Source: Aridibaculum aurantiacum
GTDB taxonomy: Bacteria > Bacteroidota > Bacteroidia > Chitinophagales > Chitinophagaceae
NCBI RefSeq assembly: GCF_017355875.1
Contig: NZ_JAFEWC010000001.1
Location: 558,001-622,000 of the forward strand
Direction: 5' to 3'
Length of the DNA: 64,000 bases
How positions within the stretch are numbered: position 1 is the stretch's first letter; each line of letters starts with the position of its first letter. Made by a program: the position numbers and the translations under genes. The notes beneath the pieces are model-generated. The model did not search any database and had not been told where the DNA came from. It saw nothing but the letters and a program-made list of their open reading frames with translations. Positions 44,527-53,953 of the stretch are shown here, in pieces.

Positions 44527-45213
44527 ATGAGAATACTAGCAATATTTTTTTCGCTTCTTTTTATCCATTTTGCTGCTACTGCACAGGATGCAGGCACACT
44601 GGTAAAACAGGTAAAGGCAAAGCTTGATAAGGTAAATGATTATGTAGCTGAAGGTAGAATGAAAACAGATGTCGCCTTCATAAAAGCACCGACAGGTAGG
44701 GTAAAGGTGCTGTACAAAAAGCCGAATAAGTTCAAACTGAAGCGTGATGGCGGTATTTCTATTTTACCTAAAGGTGGCGTGTCAGTCAATATGAGTTCTG
44801 TTCTTTCAGATGATGCTTTTGTAGCCATACCATCTGGTGATGCAGTAGTAGGTAACACAAAAGTGAAGGTGGTAAAACTGCTACCTACAAATGAAAAGAG
44901 TGATGTAGTATTGACGACCTTGTACATTGATGAGCCTAACCTGCTGATCAGGAAGGCTAGCACCACTACCCGCGAAAACGGAACCTATGATATGGAAATG
45001 AACTATGGCCCTTATGCTGCTTATGGTTTGCCAGATAAAGTAGTATTTGCCTTCAATACCAAAGACTACAAAATTCCAAAAGGAGTAACCCTTGATTTTG
45101 AAACGACTGATGCACCCAAAGATGATAAGCTTAAAAATAAAAAGGGGAGGGTAGAAATAACCTATACCAATTACACCATTAACAAAGGTGTGCCTGATTC
45201 AGAGTTTAAATAA
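44527..45213 (+). CDS. LolA-like outer-membrane lipoprotein carrier family protein
   Basis: 228 residues with a signal peptide (MRILAIFFSLLFIHFAATAQ) and a single beta-sandwich resembling LolA/LppX-type lipid-binding proteins: helix VKAKLDKVNDYVAEGRM, then strands such as GRVKVLYKKPNKFKLKRDG. Periplasmic lipid or lipoprotein handling is plausible; true LolA function is unproven. Confidence 0.7.
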   Translation: MRILAIFFSLLFIHFAATAQDAGTLVKQVKAKLDKVNDYVAEGRMKTDVAFIKAPTGRVKVLYKKPNKFKLKRDGGISILPKGGVSVNMSSVLSDDAFVAIPSGDAVVGNTKVKVVKLLPTNEKSDVVLTTLYIDEPNLLIRKASTTTRENGTYDMEMNYGPYAAYGLPDKVVFAFNTKDYKIPKGVTLDFETTDAPKDDKLKNKKGRVEITYTNYTINKGVPDSEFK

Positions 45214-45232
45214 GAAGCGGCGGTAAAGAATA

Positions 45233-46099
45233 CTAGAATACTTCAATGGAGAAGGTGTTGCTCCATTTGCTGTCTGCATCCAGTTGCATAATACCTTCTT
45301 TCTCTTCTAAATTGCCTGATGAATTTTCGCTGTCTGCTATGCCACACCATGGTTCTATGCAAACAAAGTCTCCGCCTTTGGTGTTCCAGATACCCATGAA
45401 TGGAAAGCCTTCAAAGGATACATTCACTCCATGTGGTGAGGCATCTGAAACTATAGAGATGGTAGAGGAAGTGAGATCTTTGAAGACAATCGCGTCCTTG
45501 CTAAACAGGTCTTTATGTAAAGGTAACTTATCAGTATCCACAAGAAAATCAGTGGGTGTTGTTTTTATGAGTCCGTCATCTGTAAGCGGCCAACGTTGTG
45601 TTGTTTCCTTTTTGTCAAACTGCAGGTAGTAATCAGTAAACTGCAGGTGTGGCTGCAATGGCAGTGCGAAAGCAGGATGCGCACCTACAGAAAAGTACAT
45701 TTCCTCTTCACCTTTGTTCTCTACTTCATATGAAATGATAAGCCGGTTTTCTTCCAGCCTGTATATTACCCGGAAAATGAAATCGAAAGGATATACGGAT
45801 TTTGTTTCTTCTGAAGAAGTAAGACTAAAGGTTAATGAATTCTGTGTTTGCGCTTCTAAAACAAATTCCTTTTCCCTTGCAAAACCATGACGGGACAGCG
45901 AGTAGATATTGCCGTTGTAAGTGTATTGCTTATTCTTAAGTTCGCCAATGATGGGAAACAACACCGGGCTCTTCTTTGGCCACTCAGGGCCGGCGCTCCA
46001 CAAGTACTCAAGGCTGGTTTGCTTGTTGTAAATGCTTTGTAGTTCTGCTCCTTTATTGGCCACCTGTATTCTTATGATCTCATTGCTTATAGTATGCAT
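45233..46099 (-). CDS. Aldose 1-epimerase family protein (LacX-like)
   Basis: 288 residues with the galactose-mutarotase fold: SRHGFAR (H), SVGAHPAFALP (catalytic His) and CIEPWCG (catalytic Glu). It interconverts sugar anomers; the LacX-type subgroup has unknown preferred sugar. Complete, with an ATG start at 46099. Convergent with the LolA-like gene (20 bp gap). Confidence 0.9.
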   Translation of the reverse strand: MHTISNEIIRIQVANKGAELQSIYNKQTSLEYLWSAGPEWPKKSPVLFPIIGELKNKQYTYNGNIYSLSRHGFAREKEFVLEAQTQNSLTFSLTSSEETKSVYPFDFIFRVIYRLEENRLIISYEVENKGEEEMYFSVGAHPAFALPLQPHLQFTDYYLQFDKKETTQRWPLTDDGLIKTTPTDFLVDTDKLPLHKDLFSKDAIVFKDLTSSTISIVSDASPHGVNVSFEGFPFMGIWNTKGGDFVCIEPWCGIADSENSSGNLEEKEGIMQLDADSKWSNTFSIEVF

Positions 46100-46205
46100 G
46101 TTTCAATTGTATTGGTTTAGATCAGCTGATTTTCCTGCTCCTTTATTTACTGCCCGTACAAGTGAGTGACACAACGATGTTGAACTAAGAACAACTGCTT
46201 TTACC

Positions 46206-47294
46206 CTAATCTTCCAGTCGCTCATCTACTACGTTTGCAAAAACACGTGCACTAATCCGGCGAAGCGGGTTGCGGTTGTTATCAGCATGATTTTGACGGC
46301 GGTTAATAATATCAATACACTCGAACAGCGAAGCACGGAAAGATGATTCATCAGCCACTCCTTTGCCTGCTATGTCAAATGCAGTTCCATGATCAGGGCT
46401 CGTACGTACAGCAGGCAGTCCTGCAGTATAATTTACGCCTTCGCCAATGCTCAGGCTCTTAAATGGAATCAATCCCTGGTCGTGGTACATAGCCAGCACA
46501 CCATCAAACTGCTGGTATTGACCACGTGCAAAGAAGGCATCGGCACTATAAGGTCCAAAGGCTAAAACTTTGTGGTTGCGCGCATCTGCTATCACTGGTT
46601 TAATAATATCATTCTCTTCTTGGCCTATCAATCCTTCGTCGCCGGCATGCGGGTTCAGCCCCAGCACAGCAATTTTAGGCCTATCTATACCAAAATCTTT
46701 TATCAGGCTTTGGTGCATGATCTTTAGCTTACTTGTTATAGCTGCAGATGTAATGTGATTTCCCAGTTCAGCAACAGGCACATGCTCGGTAACAAGACCC
46801 ACACGCAAGTTGGTAGAAACAAGCAGCATCAGTACATCCTGCACGCCAAATACATGCTTCAGGTAAGGTGTGTGCCCGCTAAAATTGAAGCTTTCTGACT
46901 GGATGTTCTTCTTATGTATAGGCGCTGTTACCAATCCTTGAATATGCTGATTTCTAAGAGCATCTACTGCAGCTTCTAAAGACTTAAGTGCATATGTTCC
47001 ACCAATTTCATTAAGCTGTCCTGGTGTAATGGCAACTTCTTCTTCCCAACAGTTGAATACATTAACCTGCTTCGGGTTGATGCGGTTCAATTCTTTAGTA
47101 GAGGCATAATTGAAGTTTTGTTCTGCAGCTATTTTACGGTAAAAGTTCACACTCTTATTGCTGGCAAAAACTACTGGTGTACAATGATCTAGTATGCGTG
47201 AATCAGAAAGAGATTTAATGATCAGCTCAAGGCCAATGCCATTCAAATCGCCGCATGAAAATCCAATTACAGGTACAGGTAGTTCGTTGCTCAT
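46206..47294 (-). CDS. pdxA: 4-hydroxythreonine-4-phosphate dehydrogenase
   Basis: Vitamin B6 (PLP) biosynthesis enzyme that oxidises 4-phosphohydroxy-L-threonine, cytoplasmic, 362 aa. Metal-binding His motifs appear at FSGHTPYL, GLNPHAGDEG and YHDQGLIPFK, and SPDHGTAFDIAG near the C-terminus is diagnostic. The start is ATG 47294 (MSNELPVPVIGFSCGDLNGI); the longer frame to 47381 adds an uncharacteristic N-terminus. Divergent from rsmA. Confidence 0.95.
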   Translation of the reverse strand: MSNELPVPVIGFSCGDLNGIGLELIIKSLSDSRILDHCTPVVFASNKSVNFYRKIAAEQNFNYASTKELNRINPKQVNVFNCWEEEVAITPGQLNEIGGTYALKSLEAAVDALRNQHIQGLVTAPIHKKNIQSESFNFSGHTPYLKHVFGVQDVLMLLVSTNLRVGLVTEHVPVAELGNHITSAAITSKLKIMHQSLIKDFGIDRPKIAVLGLNPHAGDEGLIGQEENDIIKPVIADARNHKVLAFGPYSADAFFARGQYQQFDGVLAMYHDQGLIPFKSLSIGEGVNYTAGLPAVRTSPDHGTAFDIAGKGVADESSFRASLFECIDIINRRQNHADNNRNPLRRISARVFANVVDERLED

Positions 47295-47499
47295 ACTAAT
47301 ATTTTGAAGTGGCAAAAATATGGATGATTGTTGGATGCCTTGTATTGTTTTATTGTTGCCCAACCAGCTTGTTTCGTTCAATCATTATACATTGCATCTG
47401 CCAATTTCCTGCTATTAGAAAAGTGGTTGCACAATCTTCATCAACAATCAAACCACTACTACCATTCAACAATTAGATCAATCAGCCTAATTTGCACCC

Positions 47500-48258
47500 A
47501 TGGATTACCAGTTGAAGAAATCTTTGGGGCAGCACTTTTTAAAAGATGAGTCTGTAAGTGAGCGTATTGTAGATGCTTTGAAACAAAATCCTTTTTCCCG
47601 CTTGCTGGAAGTAGGGCCGGGTGGTGGTGCTCTTACTAAACACCTGCTTCAATTGGAGAATATTGATTTTAAAGCCGTAGAACTGGACGAAGAAAAGGTA
47701 GAATACCTGCACCGTAAATTTCCTGTGCTAAACGAAAAGGTCATATCTAAAAGCTTTCTTGATATAGATCCACCTTTTGAAGAGCCCTTTACTGTAGTTG
47801 GTAATTTTCCTTACAATATTTCTACGCAGATATTATTTAAGATCCTTGATTGGAAACATCTCGTACCTGTGTGTGTGGGAATGTTTCAAAAAGAAGTGGC
47901 TGAGCGTGCTGCATCTAAAGAAGGCAGTAAAGTATATGGTGTACTAAGTGTACTGGTACAGGCATATTATGATGTGGAGTATTTATTCGATGTAGCTCCT
48001 GAAGCTTTTAATCCGCCACCTAAAGTAGTAAGTGGTGTGATACGCCTGGTGCGCCGCACTGATGTGGTGGATATGAAGAGTGATAAACATTTTCAAAACC
48101 TGGTTAAAACTGCTTTCAACCAGCGTAGAAAAACATTGCGTAATGCAGTGCGTGGTCTATTCAACGCTGATGAATTGCAGGATGAAATTTTTAATAAACG
48201 AGCGGAAGCTTTATCAGTAGCAGACTTTGCTGCTTTAACGTATAGAATGAATTTTTAA
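47500..48258 (+). CDS. rsmA: 16S rRNA dimethyladenosine transferase
   Basis: KsgA/RsmA methylates A1518/A1519 (E. coli numbers) of 16S rRNA during late 30S assembly. 252 aa with QHFLKD at the start, SAM-binding LEVGPGGGALTKHL, and the NFPYNIS catalytic NxPY-type motif at about residues 105-111. The C-terminal helical domain has FNQRRKTLRNAV. CTAATTTGC just before the start resembles a -7 element. An ORF for a dehydrogenase follows 3 bases after the stop. Confidence 0.96.
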   Translation: MDYQLKKSLGQHFLKDESVSERIVDALKQNPFSRLLEVGPGGGALTKHLLQLENIDFKAVELDEEKVEYLHRKFPVLNEKVISKSFLDIDPPFEEPFTVVGNFPYNISTQILFKILDWKHLVPVCVGMFQKEVAERAASKEGSKVYGVLSVLVQAYYDVEYLFDVAPEAFNPPPKVVSGVIRLVRRTDVVDMKSDKHFQNLVKTAFNQRRKTLRNAVRGLFNADELQDEIFNKRAEALSVADFAALTYRMNF

Positions 48259-48261
48259 AAA

Positions 48262-49188
48262 TTGGCACCTATTGTAATCATAACAGCACCTTGTCATCCA
48301 TTCATGCTGGAGGAACTGCAGCGCAAAGGTTTTGTGGTAGAATATTCTCCAACTATAACCTACGATGATTTGATGACAAGCATAGGATCAGCTACTGGTC
48401 TTATAGTAACCACGCGCATAAAAGTGGACAAGCAAATGCTGGATGCTGCACAGCAACTTCAATGGATCGGGCGCCTGGGCAGCGGAATGGAAAAAATAGA
48501 TGTGGCATATGCCGAGACAAAGAATATCAGGTGTGTTAGCAGCCCGGAGGGTAACAGAAATGCAGTAGCAGAGCATGCTTTGGGATTGCTGCTTAGCCTG
48601 ATGAACAACATTGTAAGAAGCCACCAGCAGGTGCAACAGGGTAAGTATCTACGCAATGAAAATCGTGGTGTAGAGCTGTCTGGTAAAACAGTTGGTTTGA
48701 TAGGTTATGGCAATACAGGAAGTGCTTTTGCTAAGCTGCTTCAGCCATTTGATGTTACCGTGTTGGCTTACGATAAGATGAAATATGGTTTCGCAAAAGA
48801 TCATGTGAAAGAGGCTAACCTGGAGCAGGTTTGCGCTTATGCTGATGTAGTAAGTCTTCATCTTCCGCTTACTGCCGATACATACCATTTGGCTAATGAA
48901 GTGTTTTTTAACCAACTTAAAAAGGCGCCTTACTTTTTAAGTACATGTCGCGGTAAAATAACTGATACTGCAGCCTTGATCAAGGCTTTGGATGAAGGTA
49001 AAATAGCAGGTGCTGCGCTGGATGTTTTAGAAAATGAGAATCTATCAAGTTATACTACCGATGAGCAGCATCAACTGGATAACCTGATGGCGCGTCCAAA
49101 TGTTATCATCACACCGCATATAGCTGGTTATTCAAATGAAGCTTACCTTAAGATGGCCGAAGTAGTTTTGAAGAAGCTAAACCTTTGA
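48262..49188 (+). CDS. D-isomer-specific 2-hydroxyacid dehydrogenase
   Basis: 308-residue NAD-dependent dehydrogenase: NAD-binding [16 protein letters not shown] (residues 145-160), catalytic-type Arg in STCRGK, Glu in AALDVLENE, and His in ITPHIAGYS. Resembles phosphoglycerate/hydroxypyruvate-type enzymes; substrate not resolved. The proposed start is TTG at 48262 ([13 protein letters not shown]), three bases after rsmA; the next in-frame ATG would drop the first beta-strand. Confidence 0.85.
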   Translation: MAPIVIITAPCHPFMLEELQRKGFVVEYSPTITYDDLMTSIGSATGLIVTTRIKVDKQMLDAAQQLQWIGRLGSGMEKIDVAYAETKNIRCVSSPEGNRNAVAEHALGLLLSLMNNIVRSHQQVQQGKYLRNENRGVELSGKTVGLIGYGNTGSAFAKLLQPFDVTVLAYDKMKYGFAKDHVKEANLEQVCAYADVVSLHLPLTADTYHLANEVFFNQLKKAPYFLSTCRGKITDTAALIKALDEGKIAGAALDVLENENLSSYTTDEQHQLDNLMARPNVIITPHIAGYSNEAYLKMAEVVLKKLNL

Positions 49189-49734
49189 TCAGGGTTCAAT
49201 GCTACCTTCAAAAGCCAGGTCGAAATCTTTATGAAAATTACCTTCCATCTTTTGCGATGAACCAATCCATTCTTCACCATCAGGATAAGGATTGCTGATA
49301 TTCCATGGACACTCCGCTATAGCCAACATACCATCTCCGTTACAGCTTATTTTAAAGCCATAGCTGCTGTTCTTGTTCACTATCATACCACTAATGTCGA
49401 AGCTTATCCATTGGCCTTCCATCACCTTCCTTACAGGCTTTTCTATTTCGGTGCACTTTCTTATCCATGTATGGTTTTGCATGTCAAATTCGTACAACGA
49501 TAATGTTGCTTCCGTACTGCCATATACTACCGAAGGAAATAATTTGATACGTGTAAGCATGCCATCAGCAGGTGCTTTAAAGGTTTGCCCGGCGTAATAG
49601 TCTATCCCGTTTTTACAATGTCCTACCCAATAGTAAGGCCCGATTTCAGTAGAGCCGAATGAAACAACACCTGGATTTTTTGCATAGAGGTTGGAATATG
49701 TTTGCATAGGAGAAATTTGCAGAACCACTTTCAA
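49189..49734 (-). CDS. Hypothetical beta-rich protein
   Basis: 181 residues (173 if the ATG at 49707 is used), unrecognised. It reads as a mostly beta-strand single domain (YYAGQTFKAPADGMLTRIKL, ATLSLYEFD, QWISFDISGM, SYGFKISCNGDG) and could be a jelly-roll ligand-binding domain; no signal peptide. The stop abuts the dehydrogenase stop, convergent. Confidence 0.6.
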   Translation of the reverse strand: MKVVLQISPMQTYSNLYAKNPGVVSFGSTEIGPYYWVGHCKNGIDYYAGQTFKAPADGMLTRIKLFPSVVYGSTEATLSLYEFDMQNHTWIRKCTEIEKPVRKVMEGQWISFDISGMIVNKNSSYGFKISCNGDGMLAIAECPWNISNPYPDGEEWIGSSQKMEGNFHKDFDLAFEGSIEP

Positions 49735-49873
49735 CTAATGCGCCAGAGGTTCAAGTTGTTTGTTAAATCTTTTGGCTGCCTTACAAGCTAGCATCATTAG
49801 AATTAGGCTGGTTTTATATGTATAAGCCTTGCAGGACACCCGGTAGTATGACTTCAATTAGCTGCTGCAAAAC

Positions 49874-49947
49874 TTGTTTCGTTTGCCAGAAATGCTATTT
49901 TTGTCAGAATGCAACGCTGCAACTCCTTGTGGCGTTGTATTTTTTTT
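49874..49947 (+). promoter_or_regulatory. Promoter plus attenuator-like leader of greA
   Basis: TTG at 49874-49876, 19-nt gap, TATTTTTG at 49896-49903. A hairpin (AATGCAACGC / GCGTTGTATT, 49908-49941) begins where transcription should start, and T-run 49940-49947 follows. The ATG comes 20 nt later, so the leader transcript is itself a terminator-like structure. Confidence 0.65.
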
Positions 49948-49966
49948 ACCCTCATTTAAAACAGCT

Positions 49967-50446
49967 ATGAGTATGAGTGAAATTAACTACGTGACACAGG
50001 AGACCTTTGAGCAGATGAAACAGGAACTGCATACACTTAAAACTGTAGACAGGCCTGCAGCCAGCCATGCAATTGCTGAGGCAAGGGAAAAAGGCGACTT
50101 GAAAGAGAATGCAGAATATGATGCAGCTAAAGAAGCACAAGGAATGCTGGAAGCCAAAATAAAACAACTGGAAGGTGTACTGGCCACGGCAAAGATTGTA
50201 GATCCGACTACCATCGATACTAGTAAAGTGGCTATACTTACCAAAGTGACCATTACCAATATTGCTACTAAGAAAACCGTTACTTACCAGATAGTAGGTG
50301 AAAAAGAAGCAGATCTGAAGCAGAACAAAATATCAGCTTCATCGCCTATAGGAAAGGGATTGATAGGAAAGCACGTAGGTGAGATAGCAGAAGTGCAGGC
50401 GCCAACCGGTATCCTAAAATTCAAAGTAGAAAACATCTCCATTTAA
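49967..50446 (+). CDS. greA: Transcription elongation factor GreA
   Basis: 159-residue (or 157 from the second ATG at 49973) GreA, which rescues backtracked RNA polymerase by stimulating transcript cleavage. The N-terminal coiled coil carries AIAEAREKGDLKENAEYDAAKEAQ, with the acidic D/E tip residues that enter the polymerase channel. The C-terminal FKBP-like domain ends SSPIGKGLIGKHVGEIAEV. Upstream frame to 49874 runs through the promoter and hairpin and is rejected. Confidence 0.96.
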   Translation: MSMSEINYVTQETFEQMKQELHTLKTVDRPAASHAIAEAREKGDLKENAEYDAAKEAQGMLEAKIKQLEGVLATAKIVDPTTIDTSKVAILTKVTITNIATKKTVTYQIVGEKEADLKQNKISASSPIGKGLIGKHVGEIAEVQAPTGILKFKVENISI

Positions 50447-50466
50447 AATAAGTACTGGATATTTTT

Positions 50467-50496
50467 AGAGGCTGCCATTGGTAGCCTCTTTTGTTT
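50467..50496 (+). terminator. Terminator after greA
   Basis: Stem AGAGGCTGCC / GGTAGCCTCT with loop ATT, followed by TTTTGTTTT. Confidence 0.85.
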
Positions 50497-50539
50497 TACA
50501 GAAATTTGCAACCACTGCATTCAATCATAATCCAACTGT

Positions 50540-50935
50540 ATGAGCATATTTACTAAGATCATTAATGGTGAGATACCAGCTTATAAAATAGCTGAAAGTG
50601 ATAAGTTCCTTGCGTTTCTCGACATCTTTCCTGTGAAGAAAGGGCATACACTGGTGATACCCAAAATAGAAGTAGATAAAATATTTGATGTGCCTGATGA
50701 TTACCTGGCGGAGCTGCTAACGTTTGCCAAACCTGTAGCTAAAGCAATAGAAAAATACACCGGGTGTAATAGGGTCAATTTCCTTACTGTTGGCTTTGAA
50801 GTGCCACATGCTCACGTGCATCTTATTCCCACCAATGTTACTGCCGATATCAATATTCAAAACCCGAAGAAGAAGTTTTCGCCGGAAGAGTTCAAGGAGA
50901 TACAAGAAGCTATTGTGGATTTGTTGCCAAAGTAG
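50540..50935 (+). CDS. HIT family hydrolase
   Basis: 131-residue histidine-triad protein: VPHAHVHLIP holds the HxHxH active site (residues about 92-98) and FLDIFPVKKGHTLVIPK is the conserved N-terminal part. Acts as a nucleotide hydrolase/transferase (Hint-like). Complete. Confidence 0.93.
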   Translation: MSIFTKIINGEIPAYKIAESDKFLAFLDIFPVKKGHTLVIPKIEVDKIFDVPDDYLAELLTFAKPVAKAIEKYTGCNRVNFLTVGFEVPHAHVHLIPTNVTADINIQNPKKKFSPEEFKEIQEAIVDLLPK

Positions 50936-51012
50936 CACAGCATGTAAACAATGTGGAGGGCATAAATCTTGCTGCTCAACTAGCTATTATTTGTATACCT
51001 AAAAAAGGAAAA

Positions 51013-51246
51013 ATGAATACACAAAACTTTGAGTTGGTAGTAGATGGAGTGCCATATTTGGTAAAAGCAACTCCATTTGATTTTAACCAGGAAAAGCGCT
51101 TCACCGTAACTTTTAATGGCAGCGAAGAATATGTTTTTGTTTTTGATACTTCAGTTGGCAGGTACATGGCTCTTGGCGACGAAGGCGTAGATATACCAAG
51201 CCGCCTGGAAGTAGAGATAGCTGAACGTTTGTTTAGTATGGCTTAA
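51013..51246 (+). CDS. Small hypothetical protein, 77 aa
   Basis: A small soluble beta-rich protein (FELVVDGVPYLVKATPFDF, RFTVTFNGSEEYVFVFD) of unknown function. The ATG at 51013 follows GGAAAA; the upstream open frame overlaps no known gene and lacks character. A long hairpin terminator follows. Confidence 0.65.
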   Translation: MNTQNFELVVDGVPYLVKATPFDFNQEKRFTVTFNGSEEYVFVFDTSVGRYMALGDEGVDIPSRLEVEIAERLFSMA

Positions 51247-51252
51247 GAATAC

Positions 51253-51308
51253 AAGCTGATCTTTTAAGGTTGATCATTCATTCTTCAATTAAAAAGATCA
51301 GCTTTTTG
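51253..51308. terminator. Hairpin terminator between convergent genes
   Basis: AAGCTGATCTTTT (51253-51265) pairs with AAAAGATCAGCTT (51292-51304), 26-nt loop, T run after. It lies between the small gene and the convergent ruvC. Confidence 0.7.
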
Positions 51309-51371
51309 ATTCCAACTAATTTGCCTGGTTCTTTTTTTGAAAAAAGGTAATGTGAGAATTTCAAACTGCTT

Positions 51372-51938
51372 CTATTTCAACTTCACCCTTCCCGGGTTTT
51401 TGGCAATAAAATCTTCCCAGCCTTTCAGGCCTTTGTCAAGATTAGCTAGTACAGATGTAGATTGATAATGGTGGCAAAGTGCAACAGCCAGTGCATCGGT
51501 AGCATCCCATGAATCAGGTTTGTCTTCAAGAGTAAGAATGCGCTGCAGCATTTTCCAAACCTGTTCTTTATCCGCATTACCATTCCCGGTAATGGATTGT
51601 TTAACCTTCTTTGGAGAGTATTCGGTTACTTTTAATCCAGCATTCATAGCTGCTGCTATAGCCACACCCTGCGCCCTTCCCAGCTTTAGCATACTCTGTA
51701 CATTCTTACCAAAGAACGGAGCTTCAATTGCAAAGCAATCAGGTTTGTAAGTAACTATCAATTCAGAAACAGTGGAGTGTATTTTTTGCAGGCGTTCGTA
51801 TGCGTCTTTCTTGCTGGAGAGTTTTAGCACATCCATCATGAGCAGTTGCGGCTTGTTGCCGTTTACTTTCATCAATGCATAACCCATAAATAATGTTCCG
51901 GGGTCAATGCCTAAAATGATGTTGCTGCTGGTGTTCAT
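51372..51938 (-). CDS. ruvC: Holliday junction endonuclease RuvC
   Basis: 188-residue crossover-junction endodeoxyribonuclease. Catalytic carboxylates are D12 (GIDPGT), E72 (FAIEAPFF), D145 and D148 (SWDATDALAVA), the RNase H-like set. It resolves recombination intermediates with RuvAB. Complete, starting at ATG 51938. Confidence 0.95.
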   Translation of the reverse strand: MNTSSNIILGIDPGTLFMGYALMKVNGNKPQLLMMDVLKLSSKKDAYERLQKIHSTVSELIVTYKPDCFAIEAPFFGKNVQSMLKLGRAQGVAIAAAMNAGLKVTEYSPKKVKQSITGNGNADKEQVWKMLQRILTLEDKPDSWDATDALAVALCHHYQSTSVLANLDKGLKGWEDFIAKNPGRVKLK

Positions 51939-52133
51939 CTGGCGGTGAAATTAGGTAGAAATCCAATCCAGCAAAGGCTTTGGTGATTACTCGTTCATTC
52001 TTTCTTCCACTTCCTTCAATGTTGATAACATTAGATCATCCTGTCATTCAACATCAGTCATGACTTTGGCCATAAGCTTCAACCTCATCAAACACGAAAA
52101 CAAATCGTTACGTTTGCCACCAAATTTTTACAT

Positions 52134-53129
52134 CTGACCAAACGACTGAAAATATTCTTCAATTACTGTGTAGGTCCTATACTTTTTCTTTGGCTGGCAA
52201 TTTCTATCTATCGCAATATCATGAACCAGCCAGATTGGAAAGTGTCGTGGTTGCAGATAAAAGAATCCTTTACCGGGCAGGAAGCATGGAAGCCCATCCT
52301 GGTCATTTTGCTCATGGTTTTCAACTGGAGTTTTGAAGCAATTAAATGGCGTGTGCTGGTGAAACATATTCAGCCAATTTCATTTTTCACTTCATTCAAA
52401 GCAATACTATCCGGCCTTAGTGTATCGCTGGCACTTAATACACCTAACGGTGCCGGTGAATATGTAGGTCGTGTATTGTATGTAAAAGAAGGTAATAGAA
52501 TACGAACCATTGCCATCACTTTTGTAGGCAGCATTAGCCAGTTGATCATTACCCTGCTAATGGGTACCATCGGGCTCTTTATATTGAATAGTTACTTTGA
52601 TGAGGTTGCTGCTACTTCTTTGCCTTTCTCCATCATTTGGCTTGATGCTATCATGTACCTGGTGCTTTCAGCTACCGTTGCATTGTCTGTTCTTTACTTC
52701 AAAATCAGTTGGCTGATTAAGCTGCTCGAAAGAATACCTATCATCAAAAAGTATTCGTTTTTCATTCAAAAACTTGAGGAATTTGGCGCTGCAGAATTAT
52801 TAAAAGTATTGTTATTATCACTTGCACGTTATGTCATCTTTGTAGTACAATATCTATTATTGCTACAGCTATTCAAGGTAGAGATTTCGCTGGCTACATC
52901 CATCTGGTTGATAACTGCCATGTTCCTTGCACTTGCCATAGTTCCAACAATAGCATTGGCAGAACTTGGTATTCGGGGAAAGTTGAGCATTTACATATTT
53001 GGGTTGTTTAGCAGCAATACTTTGGGTATCGTACTTACGGCTTCAACTATTTGGTTAATTAACTTAGTTGTGCCGGCAGTGGCAGGGAGTTTGTTTATTT
53101 TGGGCATTAAACTATTCAGGAACCGATAA
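52134..53129 (+). CDS. Flippase-like (lysylphosphatidylglycerol synthase TM region) membrane protein
   Basis: Multipass membrane protein of the LPG-synthase/flippase-like family (PF03706 type), with PNGAGEYVGR (about residue 105) and ALAELGIRGKLSIY near the end as signatures. The obvious ATG at 52221 would remove the first transmembrane helix. The frame is open upstream and reads xTKRLKIFFNYCVGPILFLW from CTG 52134, exactly where such proteins begin, with a TACGTTTG -7 element at 52109-52116. I therefore propose a CTG start; no ATG, GTG or TTG lies in frame there. About 331 aa. Confidence 0.78.
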   Translation: MTKRLKIFFNYCVGPILFLWLAISIYRNIMNQPDWKVSWLQIKESFTGQEAWKPILVILLMVFNWSFEAIKWRVLVKHIQPISFFTSFKAILSGLSVSLALNTPNGAGEYVGRVLYVKEGNRIRTIAITFVGSISQLIITLLMGTIGLFILNSYFDEVAATSLPFSIIWLDAIMYLVLSATVALSVLYFKISWLIKLLERIPIIKKYSFFIQKLEEFGAAELLKVLLLSLARYVIFVVQYLLLLQLFKVEISLATSIWLITAMFLALAIVPTIALAELGIRGKLSIYIFGLFSSNTLGIVLTASTIWLINLVVPAVAGSLFILGIKLFRNR

Positions 53130-53130
53130 C

Positions 53131-53922
53131 GTGAAAAAATTACTAGCCATAATCCTATGTATCACCATCAATGCGCGCTTATCAGCGGGCGATGATTTTT
53201 GTGGTATAAGAAATCATAGTTTTTCAGTTAATGAAAACATTAGCTACGTTGTGTTCTACAATGCGCTGGGTGTTTTTGTAAATGCAGGTACTGCCAATTT
53301 TACTACCAGCCTCACCAAAGTAAATAATAAGCCTGCTTATCATGTAGTAGGTACAGGTGTTACCAATAGCAAGTACGACTGGATTTTTAAAGTAAGAGAC
53401 CGCTACGAAACCTTCATAGATACTGCTACTTTACGTCCTTATAAATTCATTCGCAACATAGAAGAAGGTGGATACAAAAAGTACGAGAACGTAACTTTCA
53501 ACCACAATACAAATACAGCTATAACAAACGATGGTGTATTTAAAGTACCTGATTGCGTGCAGGATGTTTTGAGCTCTATCTACTATGCGCGCAATATCAA
53601 CTTTGAAAAATATAAGGCAGGAGATAAGATACCTTTTACCATGTTCCTCGACAACGAGGTGTACAATATGCACATTCGCTACCTTGGTAAAGAAACAGTA
53701 AAGACCCGCTACGGCAAGTTTAAGACCTATAAGTTTAAGCCGCTGCTAGTAAAAGGAACCATCTTTGAAGGTGGTGAAAAGATGACTGTATGGGTAACTG
53801 AAGATCAGAACAAAGTACCTGTTCGTATAGAAAGTCCTATTGTAGTTGGCTCAGTAAAAGTAGACCTGATGGGTTACCAGAACCTCCGTTATCCAATGAC
53901 CTCGCTGATAAGCTTCAGGTAA
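53131..53922 (+). CDS. DUF3108 exported protein
   Basis: 263-residue protein. GTG start at 53131, two bases after the upstream stop, with a signal peptide (VKKLLAIILCITINARLSAG). The body is beta-rich (YHVVGTGVTNSKYDWIFKVR, KYKAGDKIPFTMFLDNEVY), matching DUF3108, a periplasmic LolA/LolB-like fold of unknown role. Co-transcribed with the flippase-like gene. Confidence 0.85.
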   Translation: MKKLLAIILCITINARLSAGDDFCGIRNHSFSVNENISYVVFYNALGVFVNAGTANFTTSLTKVNNKPAYHVVGTGVTNSKYDWIFKVRDRYETFIDTATLRPYKFIRNIEEGGYKKYENVTFNHNTNTAITNDGVFKVPDCVQDVLSSIYYARNINFEKYKAGDKIPFTMFLDNEVYNMHIRYLGKETVKTRYGKFKTYKFKPLLVKGTIFEGGEKMTVWVTEDQNKVPVRIESPIVVGSVKVDLMGYQNLRYPMTSLISFR

Positions 53923-53953
53923 AAGAGTTCGCTTCCTGCTTCACATTTTACTG

